34,793 bases of DNA from DHVE2 group archaeon. Its GTDB lineage: Archaea; Thermoplasmatota; Thermoplasmata; Thermoplasmatales; Aciduliprofundaceae. Shown here piece after piece: positions 8,590-15,804 of this stretch. Under the pieces are notes generated by a model. That model ran no database searches, was not told the origin of the DNA, and worked only from the letters and a program-made list of their open reading frames with translations. Each line of letters begins with the position of its first letter. Position 1 is the stretch's first letter. Location of the stretch: NCBI GenBank assembly GCA_015523125.1, contig WAKX01000020.1:1-34793 (forward strand), given 5' to 3'. The translations under genes and the position numbers were made by a program.

Positions 8590-9629
8590 ATATCTTGGTG
8601 GCACATAACCCCACGCACGTGTATCACAATCTCAAAGGAAGCCCCGAGTCGCCAGAGAGAATAGAGAGTGTTTACAAATATTTGAAGATGAAATTACAGG
8701 GTAAAATAGAATTTTTGGAAGTGAGGGAACCGGCAGATCTGGAAGAAGTGCTAGCGGTTCACACTCCTCAGTACTTGGAATTTTTGGAGAGAATGTCCAT
8801 GCGCGGCAATTCATATCTTGGGGATAGTACGTACTTGAACAATTATTCGTACATGGCTGCGCTGATAGCAGCGGAGACGAGTATAGAAGCCAGCGATGCG
8901 GTGATACGAGCGGATCATGATTTCTCCTACGCTTTGATTAGGCCTCCGGGGCACCATGCCAGTGCGGACATGTATGGGGGATATTGTCTCTTGAACAACG
9001 CCGCCATCACCGCAAAGCATGTGATGGAAAGAGGATTGAAGAAGATTGCGATAATAGATTGGGATGCCCATGCGGCAAATGGAACAATGAAGATATTCTA
9101 TCCCTCCAAAGAAGTTTTGCTAATATCCATACATAGAGACCCCAGCGATTTTTATCCCCACGAGGGATTCATACATCAAATCGGTCGTGGGGAGGGCACG
9201 GGATACACTGTCAATATACCTGTTCCAAAGGGTACCGGCGATGCGGAGTACCGAATGATTTTTGATGAAATTATAGATCCAATAATAAAGGATTTCAACC
9301 CTGATTTTATAATCGGGGAGAATGGATTCGATCCCCACTATTCAGAGCGTGGTGTAGGATTATCTCTTACAATCGGGGGGTTTGTGGATATTGTGAAAAG
9401 ATTGAAATCGTATGGAAAGATGTTCATGCTGGTACAAGAAGGGGGATACAACCCCAAAAATAAGGATATAGCGTACGCGATGTTAAGCACACTACTTGGA
9501 GAAAAGGTGGAAATGGAGAACTACAACATGTCAGAGCGGCTCACTTCGGGCAATCGGGTAAGAAAGGACGTGGAGGAAACGATCAATAAATTGAAGTTCA
9601 TCTTTGGAGATTATTTCAACGTGGGGTGA
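8586..9629 (+). CDS. Histone deacetylase-family (AcuC/HDAC) zinc hydrolase
   Basis: This 347-residue protein belongs to the arginase/deacetylase superfamily, which removes acetyl groups from lysine or polyamine amides. The active site is intact: RPPGHHA contains the two catalytic histidines, IDWDAHAANGT the zinc-binding Asp and His, and ENGFDPH the third zinc ligand. The GGYCLLNN motif is also typical. The start is ATG 8586, behind GGGTGG and overlapping the previous stop by ATGA; the open frame extends 30 bases further upstream inside that gene. The substrate is not readable. Because the nucleoid protein here is HU rather than histone, candidates are acetylated HU, other acetylated proteins, or acetylpolyamines. 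Confidence 0.9.
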   Translation: MNILVAHNPTHVYHNLKGSPESPERIESVYKYLKMKLQGKIEFLEVREPADLEEVLAVHTPQYLEFLERMSMRGNSYLGDSTYLNNYSYMAALIAAETSIEASDAVIRADHDFSYALIRPPGHHASADMYGGYCLLNNAAITAKHVMERGLKKIAIIDWDAHAANGTMKIFYPSKEVLLISIHRDPSDFYPHEGFIHQIGRGEGTGYTVNIPVPKGTGDAEYRMIFDEIIDPIIKDFNPDFIIGENGFDPHYSERGVGLSLTIGGFVDIVKRLKSYGKMFMLVQEGGYNPKNKDIAYAMLSTLLGEKVEMENYNMSERLTSGNRVRKDVEETINKLKFIFGDYFNVG

Positions 9630-9633
9630 TTTT

Positions 9634-9930
9634 ATGTTAAAAATAAAGAGGTACATGCTGTCCAAGGACGAAATGGCAGAGGCAATGGAATACTTCAAAG
9701 GGGAGAGGATGAGGTACTATATTTACTCCTACAAAATACACAAGGGTAGAAGATGGATCACACTGGTAAGGTTAGATAATTTGGATGGAATGGAACACAT
9801 GGACATTTACGACGAGAACGGGAATTACAGAGAAACCCGAGAATTTCCGCGTAAAAAATTCGATGATTTCGTGAAAATCGTGAAAACCTTCCGACGAAAC
9901 ATAATCGCGGTGGACATCTCCAACCTGTGA
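9634..9930 (+). CDS. Small protein resembling TumE-type toxins
   Basis: This 98-residue protein has a compact alpha/beta pattern: a beta-rich centre YYIYSYKIHKGRRWITLVRLDN, then GMEHMDIYDENG and a C-terminal helix KKFDDFVKIVKTF. The order 'aromatic strands, RxDN, H, then a charged helix' resembles the TumE (DUF6516-like) proteins that precede winged-helix genes in archaea. Its neighbour is just such a gene, nine bases downstream. The start is ATG 9634, behind GGGGTGA, four bases after the deacetylase stop. The toxin assignment rests on a pattern recognised by eye plus the pairing, so it is tentative; a non-toxic partner of the HTH protein is possible. Confidence 0.45.
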   Translation: MLKIKRYMLSKDEMAEAMEYFKGERMRYYIYSYKIHKGRRWITLVRLDNLDGMEHMDIYDENGNYRETREFPRKKFDDFVKIVKTFRRNIIAVDISNL

Positions 9931-9939
9931 GGTGAAAAA

Positions 9940-10374
9940 ATGAAATTGATCTTGAAGAGGAGGTACAGGGAAGAGGACATTGAAATTCTTAGAAAGGCAA
10001 TAAGGAGAAAATACGGGAGAATGGAGAAAATAAAAAAGCTTATGCAAATCAAAAAATGTGCCATGCCTGATTTAGGAGAGGCATACTTGATGAAACTCGC
10101 AATCGATGAAGGCTCTGGGATTGAGGAAGAAGTGATTATCGAAGATAGAAAAGTTCTTAATCACCTGAGTGCAAAGCGGTTCGAATTAATAGAATTTCTA
10201 AATAAAAACAAGCCCATGTCTTTAAAAGAATTGGCGGGAAAATTGGGGCGAGACTACAAAAATGTGTATGACGATGTGTCTTCTCTTAGTAATTATTTCG
10301 TGGTTAGCGTGGTCAAATTCGGCCGCGAGAGCGTTCCAGTGGGGGTTGTGGAAGACATGCAAATTCGGGTATAA
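9940..10374 (+). CDS. Winged-helix DNA-binding protein (HVO_A0114/TumA-like)
   Basis: This 144-residue protein has a basic N-terminal half (KLILKRRYREEDIEILRKAIRRKYGRME) and a C-terminal winged helix. The helix-turn-helix is clear in RFELIEFLNKNKPMSLKELAGKLGRDYKNVYDDVSSL (given here as family pattern; about residues 86-120), the layout of HVO_A0114-type regulators. It ends with a short wing (VVSVVKFGRES). The ribosome binding site GAGGTGA lies six bases before the ATG. It follows the TumE-like gene and ends the operon. By family analogy it could be antitoxin and autorepressor; the palindromic DNA just downstream of its stop, in front of the KaiC operon, is a possible target. That link is inference. 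Confidence 0.7.
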   Translation: MKLILKRRYREEDIEILRKAIRRKYGRMEKIKKLMQIKKCAMPDLGEAYLMKLAIDEGSGIEEEVIIEDRKVLNHLSAKRFELIEFLNKNKPMSLKELAGKLGRDYKNVYDDVSSLSNYFVVSVVKFGRESVPVGVVEDMQIRV

Positions 10375-10424
10375 TTACAATTTACACCATAGAAAAAAAT
10401 CAACATTCTGGCCGCTTTATTTAC

Positions 10425-10443
10425 AAATTATACCATATAATTT
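10425..10443. promoter_or_regulatory. Inverted repeat upstream of the KaiC-operon promoter
   Basis: Perfect 7-base arms AAATTAT and ATAATTT flank a five-base spacer (ACCAT). The element lies 25 bases upstream of the TATA box at 10468 and 50 bases after the winged-helix gene. The position suits a regulator site near the BRE, but AT-rich inverted repeats also arise by chance. Confidence 0.35.
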
Positions 10444-10467
10444 GGGGTGGTGAAAAACGCAGAAACA

Positions 10468-10475
10468 TTTATATA
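10468..10475 (+). promoter_or_regulatory. Strong TATA box of the KaiC-like operon
   Basis: TTTATATA, in the context CATTTATATATGG, is one of the best TATA matches in the window. Transcription is predicted to start at about 10498-10500, coinciding with the second ATG of the first gene, so the operon appears to begin with a leaderless message. Confidence 0.6.
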
Positions 10476-10499
10476 TGGATATGTGATATGACATATTGC

Positions 10500-10787
10500 A
10501 TGTATGCTTACCGCGTTGGAAACATAAAATACAATCTCAGAGGAACCAAAGGGGAAGTGTGCGGGGGAGATGGAAGTTTATGGATATCTTCAGACTCCAT
10601 TCTCATCAAAGAGAAATCCAAATGGTTGTACATACAGGGAAATCATATAAAGGGAGCCAAAATAAAGAAAGAGGCTCTTCTTCTTCGACTTGTCAACGAC
10701 TCATCAGTTGAGTTGAATTCTAAGAATGTTTATATTCTTAATGCACTTTACCATTATATAGAGGGAGCCATATGGAAGAAGGCATAG
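10500..10787 (+). CDS. Small beta-rich protein, first gene of the KaiC-like operon
   Basis: This protein of about 95 residues is predicted to be mostly beta strands followed by one helix: GSLWISSDSILIKEK, WLYIQGNHIKGAKIKKEALLLRLV, then YILNALYHYIEG. That pattern resembles the PH-like domain of archaeal CheF-type adaptor proteins, a weak resemblance made by eye. There is no signal peptide or membrane segment. The frame also opens at ATG 10488, but the TATA box puts transcription start at about 10500, where a second ATG gives a leaderless start. It overlaps the V4R gene by 16 bases and is the promoter-proximal gene of the module. Confidence 0.6.
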   Translation: MYAYRVGNIKYNLRGTKGEVCGGDGSLWISSDSILIKEKSKWLYIQGNHIKGAKIKKEALLLRLVNDSSVELNSKNVYILNALYHYIEGAIWKKA

Positions 10788-11605
10788 CCAGGATCATATA
10801 CGTGTTCGGTGAACTAACAAAGATGGAAGCGGCCATAAGTACGGTTATTGCGAAGTCAAAGGTTCCCACCAAAGAGATTCGTGTCTTGCTTAAGAGCCAT
10901 AATCGGCTGCAGGTTGAGCGCACGCCGCTTTTTCAGTACATGAGGGATTTCTTCAAGGATATAGGACTTGGTAATTTAAGGTGTGAGGGAATAGAGCCAT
11001 TTGTAATCACATTCGGAGTATACGACTCGAAAATACCCCGATTGTTCGCCGACACGAAGGGCAAAACATGCTATATAACTGCCGACGCGTTGAAGATGTT
11101 TTTCGAGAAGGACATGGATATAATCGTGGAAGTTACCGAGACCAAGTGCGTAAATGAAGGGGAAGATCATTGTGAATTTGCGGTGAAGATGAACCCTCCG
11201 GACGTGCTGAAATACGTAGTTGAAAGCGAGGACATGGAGATACTCAGAAAAATGAAGGATGATGAAGAAATAGGAAAAGAAGGGAAAATGCGGATTTTCG
11301 ATTTGGAAAGATACGGCCTCGTGGAAAACGGAAAAATCACCATTCTGGGTGAAAAATATCTGGAGCTTGGTTTATCTCCTGAGGTGGTAGAGGTTGAGCG
11401 GCCTTGGAAAAAATTATCTGAAATCTCGGAAGTTACGGCATCCGCAAAATCATTTGCGGAGGCTTTTTCAAGATCCATAGAGGATGATGTGGAAGAGGTC
11501 GATGAAGAGGTTTTGGTGAATGTGGTGGAAGAAACCGAAAAGAGCAAAAGTTTTGCAGAGTTAGTTGCGAAGTTTATGAAAAAGGAGGTGAAAGATGATG
11601 AATAG
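10772..11605 (+). CDS. V4R-domain sensory protein with acidic repeated tail
   Basis: This 277-residue cytoplasmic protein contains a V4R (4-vinyl-reductase) domain, a small-molecule-binding sensor fold. The signature is the closing motif VTETKCVNEGEDHCEF with cysteines at about 126 and 134; another cysteine lies at about 100 (KGKTCYITAD). A short helical segment follows (MRIFDLERYGL, residues 173-183), then a low-complexity acidic tail from about 210. The tail repeats a motif: KSFAEAF at 226-232 and KSFAELV at 259-265, separated by acidic residues. Such repeats may dock to a partner, possibly the KaiC-like ATPase encoded next, which it overlaps by a few bases. GGGAG precedes the ATG. The V4R call is good; the ligand is unknown. 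Confidence 0.75.
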   Translation: MEEGIARIIYVFGELTKMEAAISTVIAKSKVPTKEIRVLLKSHNRLQVERTPLFQYMRDFFKDIGLGNLRCEGIEPFVITFGVYDSKIPRLFADTKGKTCYITADALKMFFEKDMDIIVEVTETKCVNEGEDHCEFAVKMNPPDVLKYVVESEDMEILRKMKDDEEIGKEGKMRIFDLERYGLVENGKITILGEKYLELGLSPEVVEVERPWKKLSEISEVTASAKSFAEAFSRSIEDDVEEVDEEVLVNVVEETEKSKSFAELVAKFMKKEVKDDE

Positions 11606-12476
11606 ATTCCCATCTGGAATATTTGGACTGGACAGATTAATAGAAGGAGGATTTAGAGATAAGACGGCCAACGTGATTGTTGGTTCAAGCGGTACTGGAA
11701 AAACGACATTTGCCATACAATTTATTATGCATGGCATCGAGAACGGTGAGCAGGGTTTGTACATCTCCCTTGAGGAGAAACCGAAGCAGATAATGGAAGA
11801 AGCTGCGCTAATGGGATTTGACATGGAAAAGCATTACGAAGAAAGCCTGTTTTTCATTCATCTCAAAGGCGAGAATTTCAAGAAGATGATCGAGGAGCAA
11901 CTTCCAGCATTGGTGAAGGCAAGGAGCGATTATTTGATAAAGACGAGGATAGTGGTGGATCCTCTGACACCCGTCATATGGGCCACCGACGATAAGTTGC
12001 AGCAAAGAGAGCTCATAGGCAAGTTGTTCTACACGGTCAAGAATTTAGGTGTGGTTGTTGCCACCGTTGAAGAGCATACAAAGCCTGGAGAAACCATAGG
12101 CGAGGATGTTCTCACTCCGGTGTATCTATCGGACGGTGTTCTCCATCTGGATTATTATCCTGTTGGCGGAGCTTTCAACAGGACTCTCCAGATTCTCAAA
12201 ATGAGGGGTACCAAGCATGGTGAAGGCGTCTACCCTTTCATATTCGTGCGCGGCGCTGGAATTGTGGTGAGAAGCACACCCTTGGAAACTAAGGAAGAGG
12301 AGAAGAAGGATTATTCCAAGGTGTTCGAGGAAGCCATAGAGACTGCAAAGATGCTTAAGGCTCCACCGAATGTGATAATGAAGATAGAGAATATAAAGAA
12401 GTGGTGGAACTATCCATACTCGCCAGAGGAGATCATCGAAATAATATTTGACTCATACGGCCTAAAGGTGAGGTGA
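11598..12476 (+). CDS. KaiC-like single-domain RecA-superfamily ATPase
   Basis: This protein of about 292 residues is a one-domain KaiC-family ATPase. The opening FPSGIFGLDRLIEGGF is typical of KaiC and RadA-like proteins. Walker A is GSSGTGKTT (about 29-37), the catalytic glutamate pair lies in SLEEKPKQ (59-60), and Walker B is RIVVD (117-121). An extra C-terminal 80 residues (from about 210) hold helices not found in the minimal fold. Two ATGs lie at 11595 and 11598; the near-perfect AAAGGAGGTGA favours the second, six bases away. Archaeal KaiC-like ATPases have been proposed as hubs of signal transduction. The neighbours here (V4R, roadblock, coiled-coil/HTH) fit this, and no archaellum genes are nearby, so FlaH is unlikely. 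Confidence 0.85.
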   Translation: MNRFPSGIFGLDRLIEGGFRDKTANVIVGSSGTGKTTFAIQFIMHGIENGEQGLYISLEEKPKQIMEEAALMGFDMEKHYEESLFFIHLKGENFKKMIEEQLPALVKARSDYLIKTRIVVDPLTPVIWATDDKLQQRELIGKLFYTVKNLGVVVATVEEHTKPGETIGEDVLTPVYLSDGVLHLDYYPVGGAFNRTLQILKMRGTKHGEGVYPFIFVRGAGIVVRSTPLETKEEEKKDYSKVFEEAIETAKMLKAPPNVIMKIENIKKWWNYPYSPEEIIEIIFDSYGLKVR

Positions 12477-12477
12477 A

Positions 12478-13263
12478 TTGCAGGGGAAAAAGTTGGAGAA
12501 GACCCTTGAGGCGAGGGACGTCACACTTCTCCGCTCTCTGTTGCATCTTTCCATAATGCGTCTCAGAGAAGAGGGGAACATAGATCTGATACTCTTCGTG
12601 GGTGTGAATGGAAGGATATTCGATTCTTTAATTCCGGAGGTTCTGGACGCAAGAGAGTACTATTTGCTAAATATGTTCAAGTCCAACCTCTACAAAATAT
12701 GCTCTCAGCTGAAGAGCAAGAACATGAAGATATCCATCGAAGCATATAGCAGTGGAACAATGATCATATCAAAGGTTGGAGATGCGGCGTTCCTCGCGGT
12801 TATGATTACGAGGGACTTAAAGCACGAGGAGTTGCAGAAATTGATTTCTGTGACAAACAAATGGAGTATTATCGTGAATCACATCTTCCAGCTCAAACCC
12901 CTGAGCGGGCCGGAGATAGAAGGATATCCAGATGAAATAAAAGAAGAGTTCCACAAGTTGAGCAGGCAACTTTTCGTCAAGAGCTTCGCGCACACGAAGC
13001 AGTACAGGAAGAATCAGAAAATCATGGAATACTTCAAAAAGGAGCTTTCTTCGATTGTGGGTGTGGGGATGGTTGACGAGGTAATAACTATATCTTTCAA
13101 CGAGTTGGGAACTGCGCCTCAGTACATGACGGACGACCTCTGGCCCATATTCGTGGAAAAGATAGCTAACAGGGTTCGTGCGGTCAGGGGGGATATGATA
13201 GCAGACGAGTACTATAAGAAATGGATTGGCGATGTTGAGCGCTTGATAAGAAGCTTTGTGTGA
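12478..13263 (+). CDS. Roadblock/LC7-like protein with extra C-terminal domain
   Basis: This 261-residue protein starts at a TTG, the first usable codon after AAAGGTGA and two bases after the ATPase stop. Residues of about 10-120 resemble a roadblock/LC7 domain: helix, strand LILFVGVNGRIFDSLIP, helix LNMFKSNLYKICSQL, and strands ISIEAYSSGTMIISKVGDAAFLAVMIT. Such domains serve as dimeric platforms for small GTPases or regulators. The remaining half (about 150-261) is helical and not recognised; it contains VGMVDEVITISFNEL and ends in a helix. There are no transmembrane segments. The domain assignment is by pattern and moderately sure. It shares GTGA with the next gene. Confidence 0.6.
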   Translation: MQGKKLEKTLEARDVTLLRSLLHLSIMRLREEGNIDLILFVGVNGRIFDSLIPEVLDAREYYLLNMFKSNLYKICSQLKSKNMKISIEAYSSGTMIISKVGDAAFLAVMITRDLKHEELQKLISVTNKWSIIVNHIFQLKPLSGPEIEGYPDEIKEEFHKLSRQLFVKSFAHTKQYRKNQKIMEYFKKELSSIVGVGMVDEVITISFNELGTAPQYMTDDLWPIFVEKIANRVRAVRGDMIADEYYKKWIGDVERLIRSFV

Positions 13264-14549
13264 GAAATATGGATGTGGAGGAAAAGATAAAAAAGATGGA
13301 CGAGTCGTTGAAGAATAGGGCAACAACAGCGATGCTCTCAGAGATGAGAAAAGACTTGGAGAAAAAGATAGCGGATATCCAAGAGATGATAGATAGCAAG
13401 AGTGGGGAGCGGGGAGATGAGATAAATAAATTGAGAGAGGAGATAAAAGAAATAGAGGGAAAAATACAGGAGATGAAGAAATCGTCCATGAGCCTCCAGG
13501 ATGATATATCCCTTTTGAGAAAATATTTTTTGAAATACGAAAAGTTGCAGAAAAGGGTCAAAAATATGGAAGATGTAATGGGGATAGAGGAGGACATAAA
13601 CGTCAACAAGATTCCCCCCAGCATACTGCGATTGGTTTATCAGTACACACTCAACGATGCAATCGACATGCTCAGAAAATATGTTGGGCCATCCGAATCC
13701 GAGAGGATAATGAAGTATGTTTTGCAGGATGTGAGGACTAGAACCAGTGGTACAGAGCTTTTCAAGCTGGTAAACGGAAAGATAGAAGCCCGAGATATTG
13801 AGAAGGCTATAAAAAAGAAGTTAATATCCCCTAAGCAGATTCACTTGACCTACATAGAGATCATAAACAAAATACGGGAGTACATACCCGGATTCGTACC
13901 AAAGAATTTTGCCTCGCTTCTAAGAACCAAGGGACAGGAGTACGCCATCGAGACTTCCACCGAAAATAGAATACGGATTGAAATGCTGGAAAGGAACATA
14001 GAGAATATGAGGGGCGAAATGTCCTATCAGGAGAATATACTCAGGGAGGACATAAGCGAAATCAAGAGAATGATAGAAATGGACATTCAGAACACTGCAA
14101 ATTCTTTGAGTGAGCGGATCTCCAAAGTTGAGGAAATGGTCTCGGGTCTTCACGATGAGATGGAGAGGATCGCGGATACAATTAAGCACATGTTCCCATA
14201 CATATCTTCGTTAAGGGGTCAGATTTATTCGAAGATAATGGAAGACATACCTCCGGAGGGCATACCTTTGGAAAATTTAGAGTATCCTTCTGAAATTATA
14301 AACGATTTTCTAAATGAGGAGATAAACAGGGGGAATGTGATTTTGCAGGATAACGTGGTGTATTCAACGGAGAAAATAAAGAACAGGATTCTGGAAGCGC
14401 TGGAGGAGAAATCCCTGAGCTTTTCAAAACTGAGGAAGGAGTTGGGTTATGAGAAGGAAATTCTCGTCACGGTACTGGAATGGATGAAAAAAGAAGGACT
14501 GGTAGAGGAGAAAAAATATGGAAAAGGAAAGAAATATAAAAGGAGGTGA
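13260..14549 (+). CDS. Coiled-coil scaffold protein with C-terminal winged helix
   Basis: This 429-residue protein begins with a coiled coil of about 100 residues (EEKIKKMDESLKN to EKLQKRVKNMEDV), rich in E, K, I and M heptads. A globular helical middle (about 110-235, from PPSILRLVYQYTLNDAIDML to YAIETS) follows, then a second coiled coil (about 240-305, ENRIRIEMLERNIENM to LHDEMERIADTI). The C-terminal 55 residues form a winged helix: KIKNRILEALEEKSLSFSKL, KELGYEKEILVTVLEWM, KKEGLVEEKKYGKG. It may be a dimeric scaffold or a DNA-binding output of the module. The start is the GTG overlapping the previous stop (GTGA); ATG 13269 is the alternative. No family name is recognised. Confidence 0.7.
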   Translation: MRNMDVEEKIKKMDESLKNRATTAMLSEMRKDLEKKIADIQEMIDSKSGERGDEINKLREEIKEIEGKIQEMKKSSMSLQDDISLLRKYFLKYEKLQKRVKNMEDVMGIEEDINVNKIPPSILRLVYQYTLNDAIDMLRKYVGPSESERIMKYVLQDVRTRTSGTELFKLVNGKIEARDIEKAIKKKLISPKQIHLTYIEIINKIREYIPGFVPKNFASLLRTKGQEYAIETSTENRIRIEMLERNIENMRGEMSYQENILREDISEIKRMIEMDIQNTANSLSERISKVEEMVSGLHDEMERIADTIKHMFPYISSLRGQIYSKIMEDIPPEGIPLENLEYPSEIINDFLNEEINRGNVILQDNVVYSTEKIKNRILEALEEKSLSFSKLRKELGYEKEILVTVLEWMKKEGLVEEKKYGKGKKYKRR

Positions 14550-14554
14550 AAAAA

Positions 14555-15184
14555 GTGTTGGATATTGCCCTGGTATCACTCATACAGGATATGAGTGAGA
14601 AGGCAGGAGTGGAAGGAACGATACAGTACTGGCTACGCGTGGGAGAGAATCTTGCGAAGAGAATGGGTAAAGAAGCGTACATGGGCTGGCCCTCTTTCAA
14701 CGTGGCTCTGAGAGAGGGAAGAACGGCATTCTCCATTGAGGGAAATGTTGTTGCCCTAACGGATCTGGCAATAACTGATATCGACGGAGATGTTGTTGGC
14801 TACATATATGCTCTGGAGAAATGCGTTTTTGAGCCCACGATACTGAGAGTGAGGTATAGCGTTGGCCAACTACCAAAGGCGGACAAGCAGATAGCGGATG
14901 AGTACAACATGACTTACAGGAATATCGCTGTGTGCAACTTTTGCATTATTCACGTGAAATTCAGAGAAGAAGTTGCCAGAAATATAACAATCGCCGGCCA
15001 GCCCCTGGAGGCTTTGCATCTGGCCAATCGAGGATTTACCGGTGATACGAAGATCGACGAGGAGAATTTGAACAAAATTGGCATAAACCGCGAATACGTT
15101 CGTAGTTTGCTGAGGAATTATGCGTGCGTGTTTGCGCTAGTTATGAAAGGTGCCCGTTTGAAGGGGGAGGTGAATGAAGAATGA
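14555..15184 (+). CDS. Unknown protein, paralogue A of a tandem pair
   Basis: I do not recognise this family. The protein has about 209 residues and is cytoplasmic. Its first 65 residues form helices with the pattern DIALVSLIQDMSEKAG, YWLRVGENLAKRMG, EAYMGWPSFNVAL; the middle is beta-rich; the end returns to helix (GINREYVRSLLRNYACVFALVM). Four cysteines are present, including VCNFC in the middle region. The following gene has the same layout and is clearly a diverged duplicate. The open frame reaches GTG 14546, but that lies inside the AAAGGAGGTGA ribosome binding site; GTG 14555, five bases after it, is the likely start. Its proximity to V4R and KaiC-like genes suggests a sensor or adaptor role, which is inference. 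Confidence 0.7.
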   Translation: MLDIALVSLIQDMSEKAGVEGTIQYWLRVGENLAKRMGKEAYMGWPSFNVALREGRTAFSIEGNVVALTDLAITDIDGDVVGYIYALEKCVFEPTILRVRYSVGQLPKADKQIADEYNMTYRNIAVCNFCIIHVKFREEVARNITIAGQPLEALHLANRGFTGDTKIDEENLNKIGINREYVRSLLRNYACVFALVMKGARLKGEVNEE

Positions 15185-15804
15185 AGCAGATAAGCGGAGA
15201 TAATGAGGAGTTGCTGGATAATCCAATGGTGGATATTGCGACGTATCTGTTCCTGGAGGACATAGCGGACAAGCAAGGCGCCGCTGGAATGAACAATTAT
15301 CTGATGAGCCTCGCCTATTCTTTGGCCAGAAGCATGCCAGAGGAAGAGTACACGAGCTGGGATAGTTTCGTGGAAGCCATAGTAAAAGGGGAATCCATTC
15401 TATCCGCATTCGAGAAGGTTAACGCAGTGTCCAGCAATTGTATGGTGACAGTTGATAGTCCGTTCCTCAGAGGGTGGAAAGAGTACACCAAGAGGATTGG
15501 TGAATTCCCTAGGATACACAAGGAGGTAGCTGAGTATTACAACTCCCGCATCACTCCGACAGCCATAGAGACAGGAGATATAATCATCCAGACTTACAGA
15601 AAGGCTGCAGCTGAGAAGATAACTGTTGAGGGCAAGAAGGTGAGAGTAGCACATATAGCAACGGTTTCTCCCGATGGTTCAAAGAAGATAGCACCGGAAG
15701 AATGGCTCCCCATTCTGTTGGAGAAGGCAAATATAACTAGGACACAGCTTAACATGATTCTAAGGAACAATGCGGCAGTATGGATCATTTATCCCACCCA
15801 ATAA
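15181..15804 (+). CDS. Unknown protein, paralogue B of a tandem pair
   Basis: This 207-residue protein parallels the preceding one: helix DIATYLFLEDIADKQG, then YLMSLAYSLARSMPEEEYTSWDSFVEAI, a variable middle, and a closing helix ITRTQLNMILRNNAAVWIIY that matches VRSLLRNYACVFALV of its neighbour. It has a single cysteine, so the cysteines of paralogue A are not part of the shared core. Identity looks low, implying an old duplication and different ligands or partners. GGGAGGTGA lies seven bases before the ATG, which overlaps the previous stop by ATGA. It is the last gene of the KaiC-like operon; a hairpin plus T-run begins within its final codons. Confidence 0.7.
   Translation: MKQISGDNEELLDNPMVDIATYLFLEDIADKQGAAGMNNYLMSLAYSLARSMPEEEYTSWDSFVEAIVKGESILSAFEKVNAVSSNCMVTVDSPFLRGWKEYTKRIGEFPRIHKEVAEYYNSRITPTAIETGDIIIQTYRKAAAEKITVEGKKVRVAHIATVSPDGSKKIAPEEWLPILLEKANITRTQLNMILRNNAAVWIIYPTQ

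Noticed and set aside
11598-12476. KaiC-like ATPase as archaellum protein FlaH
   Set aside because: No archaellin, FlaI, FlaJ or related genes are nearby and the protein is longer than FlaH; the neighbours are sensory and scaffold domains.
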